Of a DNA stretch of 64,000 bases, positions 57,294 through 64,000 are shown piece after piece. Within the stretch, counting starts at the first letter, position 1, and each line of letters begins with the position of its first letter. This DNA is from Nothophaeocryptopus gaeumannii (lineage: Eukaryota; Ascomycota; Dothideomycetes; Mycosphaerellales; Mycosphaerellaceae). The notes under the pieces were generated by a model. That model saw only the letters and a program-made list of their open reading frames with translations, did no database searches and had not been told where the DNA came from. Where the stretch lies: positions 2,728,001-2,792,000 of the forward strand of contig JASISA010000041.1 in NCBI GenBank assembly GCA_031771865.1. Direction: 5' to 3'. The translations under genes were made by a program, and so were the position numbers.

Positions 57294-59070
57294 TTTCGTG
57301 ATCTTGGTGTGGCTGTTCGCGGGCTTGTCGGTACTCAATTCAGTCTCGTAATTTGGCTCTGGGGTTCGTTTGCAAATCCGGTATGCGTTCGTAATCGATA
57401 TATATGCAATCCGAAGGAAGTCGCAGAGCCTTGTGACAGTCCTGAGCAAACTGCACGAAACAGATTGTCTACCGGCAGCCTGCAATGATCCCAGTCGGCA
57501 TTCACAAGACGGTTCCCATCGGGACGGGTCGTCCGTGGCGGGCTCTAGATGATACAGATCTTAGACTGGGAGGTCCTGTGCGACCAGATGCATCTTCGCT
57601 GAAGTACTTCACGCATATGACTCCCGCGAGCAGTCTACTGCAACTCTGGTCCGGCACTATTCGGCTCTGGAGGCATGAGGGTGGGGTAGGAATCGCTGAG
57701 GCCGGGCGACAGAGCGGTAGTGCCCACGAATGAGATGGCAGGGGCTTTAACGGAGCTTGCGATTCGTTCAAGTTCGCCCCAGCATGAGGAGTTTGCGTGA
57801 AGGAAATGACTTGTATGCCGAGGACAGTATCCGGTCTTGTTTTGTGCCCCGCTGCCAGACTTGATAGTTTCGAGCGGCACCGGCGTACCTGTTCGATGCT
57901 GACCCGAGTGTTAAATGTCCGCTTTACTGTGGGAACGTGCTGGCCTTTGAGAGGCGAATGGTGGCTGTTGCCGGCTACTTGGATGCTCTGCCGGACGCGC
58001 CACAGCGGCCAGTTTGATCCAAGAACAAGGCTTAGGAAAACGGAGAACAAGTCGTACTCTCTCGAAGGACCCGGACAAGCTTCTAGCGTGCTTTCAAGTT
58101 GATTAACTCCAGCCAGTGCATTGGACGTGAAGCTACATCAATGATGTCGGTCTTTGATTGGGTGATTATCCTTGCTCCTCGCATTGTAGAATCGTCACAT
58201 GTCGATGTCTTTCGTTCAACAGCGCGCGTTGCAGCACAGACTGTCCAGGGAAGGCGATTCGATGATGTCTAGGGCAATTCTCGATGATGCAAATAAAGTT
58301 GCAGTCGACGTCACAAAGCCCAGCACGGTCAGACGTGCAACGTCTGCATCCGGGATTGCGGTGAGAAGGAATCATCCCGAGTGCATTGCGCCAGCTGGAT
58401 CTATCAATCAGATCAGGTCTTGCGGCAAGCAAAACCTGTCTCCTTTAGAAGTTGTGCAGCATCCAGCACAACGTCCTCTTTCACCGAATGACTCGCGGTC
58501 CTTGTGCGAAGATGCTGGACCAGTGGGCTCTGAGGCAGTTCCCCGGCTGAGACGACAAGCACCGGGAAATTTCATATGCGCTAGAAGGTCCAGCGAAGCA
58601 GTCTTGTTCACCGTTCTCTCTGTGTAACCACACTTTACACATCAAACGCGTGTTGGCTTGCGCGACCATATCATCGTTCCACAAGGGTCGTCGACTGCAG
58701 CGCGGAAGACGATCCCGAGCATGCATGGCACCGCATGCAGGTCTGCAGCTAGGGGAGAACCGTGAAGCAACCACAGGTGCCCATTATGCAGCAGCGGTCG
58801 GTCGCAGACAGCCGTCGTACATCCTGCTTGCTACGCGCTGACAGACTATTGCCGAACACGTGCCAGGCCACTCAAGATACATTGTAAGGCGACATTGTTG
58901 TGTCAGTCCTCGCGAGCTGGTGGGATACAGTAATGAGTGGGTGGTCAGGAAGGGGTGGAAGGCGAGCCTGTGTCCATGTTAGCCAAGGTCTTGATTCGAA
59001 GCCTCTTACCAGGCCCACGCGATGCCTCGCTGTACAAGTTTGCACGAGTGTTTGCACATGAAAGACGCAA
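57294..59070. other. Intergenic, no gene seen
   Basis: Overlapping short frames on both strands, none with motif or consistent splicing. Confidence 0.45.
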
Positions 59071-59222
59071 TGCACTGACAATCTCCGTGTGAGGTCGAGC
59101 AGGTACCAGATACTTCCAATCGCACTCATCCTCGGTACCAAAAATTTGCACTGACAATCTCCGTGTGAGGTCGAGCAGGTACCAGATACTTCCAATCGCA
59201 CTCATCCTCGGTACCAAAAATT
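59071..59222. repeat. Tandem duplication of a 76-bp unit
   Basis: Two adjacent identical copies, 59071-59146 and 59147-59222, each starting TGCACTGACAATCTCC and ending in an A/T run. A third partial start (TGCACT) follows at 59223. The identity suggests a recent event or an assembly duplication. Confidence 0.85.
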
Positions 59223-59546
59223 TGCACTTCGGGAACAGCCGTGCTTTTCGCAAGACAGGACACAACCTTGGGAACCTGGGAATTGCAGACGTACGCGAAA
59301 AGGTCGCACTGAAAAAAAATTGTGCAAGTTGTACAACCGCATCAGACAGACCGATCACAGCAGCCCCGTAATGCAAGATCCACAGCACCATTCACATGAA
59401 GCGTTAGATGTGCCATAGACATGACAAGAAAAGCTTGGACCGCTACCAGAGCAAGGCAGAACTGATCCAATATCAAGGAGACAACAAGGTATATCGCTAA
59501 CCAACAAGCACATTACAGAGACGTCCATCATGCAAGTCTAGGGAGA

Positions 59547-61339
59547 CTACGCTTCATCAAAATCGCCGCCAGCCTCATCCGCATCGAGCCAGCCCTTACA
59601 CATCTCAACAGCTCTCGCCCACTTTTTGAACATCTTCTCCGACGTCTCCGGACTGATGCCCGGGTTGAAAATCTTTCGGTCTTTCTGGTTGATTGCCTTG
59701 AGCTCCTCGAACTCTTTCCAGATATCGACTGCGAATCCTGCTGCAATAGCGGCGCCGAGAGCTGTCGTCTCACGCATTGCAGGTCGATCAACAGGAATGC
59801 CAATGATGTTGGACTGCGTCTGCATGCAAAGGTTCGAGTTCGACATGCCACCGTCGACAGCCAGGTCTGAGAGCTTGTGTCCGCTGTCCAGTTCCATTGC
59901 ATCGAGAATGGCCTTCGTCTGGAAGCACGTTGCCTCTAGCGTTGCTCTTGCGATGTGTCCCCGTTGCGTATGCTGGGTGATACCGAAGATCGTACCCTTG
60001 GCGTCATCAATCCAGTAGGGGGCGAAGAGCCCCGAGAAAGCGGTGACGAAGACACACCCGCCATTGTCTTCAACTGTGGCAGCAAGATCGGAGATTTTGT
60101 GCGAGTGCGTGATGAAGCCCATGTTGTTCATGAGGAATTTGACACCTGGACCACAGTCAGCAATCTTTCACCAATGAGGGATTTGGAAGACGCACCAGAT
60201 CCTGCGACAGCGATCGAGCCTTCAAGTGCGTACACAGGCTTGCGATGCCTACCAAAGTCGTACGCGATCGTTGCAAGCAAACCATGCTTGGAGATGACAG
60301 GCTTTTCGCCGACATTGTACAGCAGGAAACATCCGGTGCCGTATGTGTTCTTTGCACAACCCGGAGTGAATCCCTGCTGTCCTACCAGAGCTGCAGATTG
60401 ATCACCAAGACACCCAGCAATCTTCATGCCCTCCAAAGGCCCAGACGCGATACTGCCATACGCTTCAGCATCTGAAGAAGGTACAATCTTCGGGAGATGG
60501 AGCTTGGTCATATCAAGATCGAAGAACTCGAAAAGTTTTTGATCATACTTCACCGTATGCAGGTTCATGAACATAGTTCGTGAAGCATTAGTGGAATCGG
60601 TGACGAAGAAGTCCTTCTTCTTGCCGTTCAGATTGAATAACAGCCATGTATCGACGGTGCCGAAAGCCAATCGCCCTGCGTCATATGCTTTTTTCACCTT
60701 CGGGACGTGACGGAGGAGCCAAACCAACTTCACTGCTGATGGGTACGTAGAAAGCGGCATGCCGGTCATCTCGGCGACATTAAGTCCCAGCTCCTGCTCC
60801 TTTTGCTTCAACTCTCGCACCAAACCTTTCGTACGAGTATCAGGCCAAGCGATAGCATTGTGTAGCGGCTCGCCAGTCTCGCGATCCCAGACCAGAGCGG
60901 TTTCTCTTTGGTTGGTAATGCCGATGGCCTTGATGTCGGCGATTGCGTGACCAAGCTCCGTAAAAGTTGTCGTGGCTTTCTTTATACATGTCTCTGCACT
61001 GGCAATAAGTTCCTTGGGGTCGTGTTCGTGCCATCCGGATTCTGGGTAATGCTGCTGGAATTCGTGCTGATGACTTGCAACTGGCTGCCCTGTGCCGTCG
61101 AAGATGATGAACCTTGAGCTCGTAGTTCCTTGGTCTATTGATCCAATGAAGAACTGTGCGAGAACATTCTCCTTGCTTGATGTGAATCGAGGCAGACCCG
61201 GTCTACCCGGCTTGAGGCCGCCATGTGTCGGTGTTTGGCGTTCCGCTTTCATTGATCCGGCGCCCACTGTTCTAATCGCGCTTGTAACCTGTGGCGGGTT
61301 GGTAGGCAGCGCCTTGACTGACTCTTCCGCTACGGTCAT
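59547..61339 (-). CDS. GUT1: Glycerol kinase
   Basis: The enzyme phosphorylates glycerol to glycerol-3-phosphate, feeding glycolysis and gluconeogenesis. Exons 60196-61339 and 59547-60145 with a 50-nt intron give 580 residues. A fungal N-terminal extension of about 65 residues precedes the FGGY-kinase core. The core begins FIGSIDQGTTSSRFIIFDG with the phosphate loop. Other marks are HEFQQHYPESGWHEHDP, GITNQRETALVWDRETG, CLGDQSAALVGQQG, YGTGCFLLYNVG and LAVDGGMSNSNLCMQTQSN. The C-terminus is acidic. The ATG at 61339 was chosen. The longer upstream frame encodes a hydrophobic stretch atypical for this protein. Confidence 0.95.
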
Positions 61340-62338
61340 TCTGAATACTTTGTGTGTGGTCGAGGTCTTGAAATGCGGTGTGCGCGTTAGGTGTACGCGA
61401 GGAGGGTTGGCGTTACAAGTGATCCAGAAGCCGACAGCTTTCAGAGTGCAACAGAAATACAGAAATAGGTGAAGGTAGAAGGTGTGTTGTGTGCGGGAAG
61501 TGCAGAGGAGAGGAAAGAGAAGTACTTGCCAGCGAAAGTGCGAGAGACATCCCCGAATACTTCGACTGACGGTCTCTTTGTGGAAATCCGTCATAAGCGC
61601 TCAGAGGATATGCGCGTGACCGACGTTGCTAGAATTCGGGCTCGTTGTGCCTCACTGATGTAAAGATTGCGGAAGGTCCACTCTCCCCACCGCCCTTGGG
61701 TTTAGGAGTGGAGCCCAGCTGTGGAGGGTACTCCTGCGATGCTGTCACAGCTTTTGGACATTTGGGCCACCTTGGCTGTCGTGGAGATACCACAAAGAAT
61801 AGCCACGATAAGACCGAACGTGCGGAAGCCAAGGTGTCGATGGGAACGATGATCCGTGATTTCCTCGGGAGGCCAGATGGCAAAAGAAACCAAGGTTGTG
61901 ACTGACAGCAACGCCGAGAAATGGTTGGAGGACCGCCCAAAGGTACGTGTCGTCGGCCCCAGGAACAGTCCTCCACCATCCGGTCGTTCGGGCCTTCTCC
62001 TGTTGTTCGTGTCGAGGTCTGACTTTCGAAGATTACTTGATTGAGGTAGACAGCAGATGCAAGGGAAGACCGTTAGTTTGCTGTTGGCCGAAAGGTGTAG
62101 GTCAATGCTCCTCCATTGATCCTTGTCAACCTCGGTTGGAACAGCAAGCAAAGACCGAACAGGCATGCCGACTGTGATGCCACGATGAAGGCAGACGCCG
62201 CGTGTACTAGAAATTCGGTGTGCGAACTAAGAATAGGCTCGCGTAGCCAACACGCATCAAGTGATGGCTTCCGTGAAGTGGGTCCTGCCAAGATACAGAT
62301 ACATATACGCATTAAACCACATCATTTACATCGAATCA
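61340..62338. other. Intergenic, no gene seen
   Basis: GUT1 promoter and upstream flank of tRNA-Ser. ATATACG-like sequence at about 62302-62308 lies about 35 bases before the tRNA. Confidence 0.4.
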
Positions 62339-62375
62339 GGCACTTTGGCGGAGTGGTTAACGCGCTGCCCTGCTA

Positions 62376-62400
62376 TCCTCCATCCTTCGATGGCCTTGCT
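62376..62400 (+). other. Anticodon-loop intron of tRNA-Ser
   Basis: 25 nt at the canonical 37/38 site, with an internal hairpin CCATC-CTTC-GATGG. This is an ordinary intron for the tRNA splicing endonuclease. Confidence 0.75.
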
Positions 62401-62410
62401 AGGCAGTTCC

Positions 62411-62460
62411 GTGAGTTGCTTCGCACCTGTTCGCTCTGGACTTTGACTAACATTCATCAG
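62411..62460 (+). other. Spliceosomal-like intron A, in the tRNA-Ser variable arm
   Basis: 50 nt, donor GTGAGT, branch-like CTAAC at 62447-62451, acceptor CATCAG. Removal brings TTCC next to TTCGGGAG and forms the variable arm. Confidence 0.8.
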
Positions 62461-62474
62461 TTCGGGAGCGTGTG

Positions 62475-62525
62475 GTACGACACTTCAGCTCCTTGATCAC
62501 TGGTCAATGTCTAATCAATCTGCAG
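62475..62525 (+). other. Spliceosomal-like intron B, at the T stem/T loop junction
   Basis: 51 nt, donor GTACGA, branch-like CTAAT at 62511-62515, acceptor CTGCAG. Removal joins GTGTG to TTCGAATCACAC and forms the T arm. Confidence 0.8.
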
Positions 62526-62540
62526 TTCGAATCACACAGG

Positions 62541-62594
62541 GTAAGTCTCATGTTGTATAACCAACATATCAATTTGTGCTAACAATCATCTTAG
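62541..62594 (+). other. Spliceosomal-like intron C, in the acceptor stem
   Basis: 54 nt, donor GTAAGT (the fungal consensus), branch-like CTAAC at 62579-62583, acceptor CTTAG. Removal joins AGG to TGTC and completes the acceptor stem. Confidence 0.82.
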
Positions 62595-62614
62595 TGTCGC
62601 AAGTTCTTGCACTA

Positions 62615-62620
62615 TTTTTT
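62615..62620 (+). terminator. Pol III terminator of tRNA-Ser
   Basis: T6 run 16 bases downstream of the discriminator base, a normal position for RNA polymerase III termination. Confidence 0.75.
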
Positions 62621-63214
62621 GTCCACTTAGTCGAAGATTTTTTTGTTTTGAACTGGAGATCGAATTGCCACTCATTTCTCAAGCTTCAGCAATGTTTTTG
62701 CCCAACTTTCGTTATTTCTGCCGTTGAGATCTTGCACACCGCAAGATTCACTCAACCCTAGATGGATTCTAGCGCCTTTGCATCAGCCCCACTCCAACCC
62801 GCTCGCCTCCAACACTACCAACAACTCCAGATCTTCGACACAACGCTTAACCTCGAAAGACTCTAGATGAAACGTGTCTTACGATGATGAAACTTCGAAG
62901 CACGTATGCGAGGAGTGACTTTCAAGCGCTCGCGCCCCACTGGCCTCAGACCGCCTTCCGACACCGCTGACCGCCTCCCTTGTGCTCCCGCGCCTACGAT
63001 TCCAACAAACACACATGATCGAAAGCCTCCATAGTCAAATTCAAGAAGTCAGACGAACCGCGAATCTCATAAGTTCTCACTTCAGTCCGGCTGTTCCGCT
63101 TCGAAAAACCCCTAATTTAAATTTCCTTCCTCAATAGGCATTAGTTCCGAGAATACTCGTTTCAATGTTCTTTCAGACACGCTCCTTCGTAACATATGCG
63201 AGCATAGCGACGAC
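62621..63214. other. Intergenic, no gene seen
   Basis: Downstream of tRNA-Ser and of the converging partial gene. No feature recognised. Confidence 0.5.
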
Positions 63215-64000
63215 TTACAGTCCATCTGAATCATGACTGAACATCAGCCCGAGTTCGAGTTGATGTAAGTGCCCAGCAGACAAAATCACTTCCTCAGATT
63301 TCGTCCATGTCTCAGCGTCTTCCACGTTCGTCACTTCCATCATGAATGTCAAGGCTCGAACAAAATCCCCACAGGAAAACCGCAGCTGGAACTCCCGATA
63401 ACGAATGTCATTTCTCCACATCTCTCTAACCTTCCGATCTAGCAATGAATGAAAGCACCTTTCTTCCTCCAGGCCTGATCAGGCATTCTACCGATCCGTC
63501 AACGATCTCCTGGTCGCCTCTTTGATTTCCTTCAAATACCCCCTCGAATACTCGCGAGTCTGCCTCGTCCGCGGAGAGTTCTGTGAAGCAGTGGGTCTCC
63601 TTCTGCTCGATGAGGCAGGAAGCTCATCATCCGGTTCATAGTCACTATCATCGGGCTCGCCGTTTGCCCCTTCGCTGCCCGCAGATGGCGCAGGCGATGG
63701 CTCTCTCCTCGACATCCGCTCGTCTGCTCTTTTTGGTCCGTCATCTCCTACCGACTCCGCATAGTCTGCCGGAACAGGCGCTTGTGCGGCTCTCTTCTTT
63801 ACCGGCGGTCTAACTCCATCAATGTTTTCACTGGGAGATGATGTGCGCTGAGAGACGGGACGTCTGCCCTGGGATCTCTTCCGAGGCGCTTGAGCAATCT
63901 CGGCAGGTGGCAAGAGCGTCGGCTCACGGCGCGTCTTCCCCTTCTCTCGAGCAATTGCAGGGTCGGAGTCGGAAGGGCTGTGGCGAGAAGGACGGCGTTC
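63215..64000 (-). CDS. Hypothetical protein, partial at right edge
   Basis: A minus-strand gene enters from beyond the window. The visible N-terminal part is disordered, basic and S/P/R-rich (PRKRSQGRRPVSQRTSSP, then EPDDSDYEPDDELP). It reaches a helix RGYLKEIKEATRRSL at about 63500-63540. A second block, 63215-63470 (CFHSLLDRKVREMW, then RYREFQLRFSCGDFVRALTF), ends at the stop at 63215. The join needs a short intron near 63440-63500 whose exact sites are unclear. A 33-nt GTAGAA...AAAG intron keeps frame but is unusually short. The product is not recognised. The basic disordered region plus helix suggests a nuclear protein. Confidence 0.55.

Larger units (their letters stand above)
62339..62599 (+). 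tRNA. tRNA-Ser(GCU) interrupted by four introns, three spliceosomal-like
   Basis: Exon pieces 62339-62375, 62401-62410, 62461-62474, 62526-62540 and 62595-62599 join to an 81-nt class II tRNA. The acceptor GGCACTT pairs fully with AGGTGTC (538-540 plus 595-598; two G-U pairs). The D stem is GCG/CGC. The anticodon stem CTGCC/GGCAG is perfect with loop CTGCTAA, so anticodon GCT and U33. The variable arm is TTCC-TTCG-GGAG. The T stem GTGTG/CACAC is perfect around TTCGAAT. The discriminator is G73, as in eukaryotic tRNA-Ser. Every helix past the anticodon arm needs an intron removed. A box TGGCGGAGTGG and B box GTTCGAATC remain intact in the DNA. Confidence 0.85.

Noticed and set aside
61340..61594. 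N-terminal extension of GUT1 from the upstream non-ATG start
   Set aside because: It encodes a hydrophobic stretch foreign to glycerol kinases. The ATG at 61339 fits better.
49371..62594. The four spliceosomal-like insertions as copies of one introner family
   Set aside because: Apart from splice and branch motifs the four sequences share no visible similarity.

Overview
The window is nuclear DNA of a filamentous ascomycete. Most genes carry short GT-AG introns of about 44-67 nt with CTRAY-type branch sites. The gene set is typical of Pezizomycotina: small Zn2Cys6 regulators, DUF7730/F-box-like proteins, a PRISE-type reductase, and the HOG-pathway regulator SSK1. One TA-rich block looks RIP-mutated. 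A Dothideomycete (Mycosphaerellales-like) is my best guess, but that is inference.

Layout. 0-10.5 kb: a lipocalin-like gene, two Zn2Cys6 regulators, a short unresolved gene, an acidic hypothetical protein and an acetyltransferase-like gene. Three of these have apparent single-base frame breaks, and the TA-rich block lies among them. 11-16.2 kb: FBP1, a DUF7730 protein, a degenerate J-like protein and RIB3. 16.2-21 kb is gene-poor and leads to a four-finger C2H2 regulator. 24-27 kb: two more DUF7730-like proteins. 27.2-43.3 kb is a housekeeping stretch: retromer subunit VPS17 and mitochondrial EF-G2 (MEF2) diverging from a shared promoter, a GH78 rhamnosidase, an aquaporin and SSK1. 44.1-51.5 kb: a serine-hydrolase/transesterase, a dead O-methyltransferase, an MFS transporter, a dead AsaB/CmcJ-type oxygenase and a PRISE reductase. 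This looks like a decayed secondary-metabolite locus. 52-59.5 kb is nearly empty, with one 82-residue cysteine-rich gene and a 76-bp tandem duplication. 59.5-61.3 kb is glycerol kinase GUT1. A partial gene runs off the right edge.

The most unusual content is two tRNA genes. A tRNA-Ser(GCU) at 62339-62599 and a tRNA-Lys(CUU) at 49346-49502 become complete cloverleaves only if spliceosome-type introns are removed. Each insertion is 50-54 nt, GT...AG, with a CTAAC or CTAAT branch-like motif near its 3' end. There are three in Ser and one in Lys, in addition to an ordinary anticodon-loop intron in each. In Ser the removal restores the variable arm, the T stem and all seven acceptor pairs. A T6 Pol III terminator follows. 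Spliceosomal introns inside nuclear tRNA genes are not something I know to be described.

Exon coordinates were built by hand from splice signals and reading-frame arithmetic. Most totals divide by three, but single-base errors are possible.
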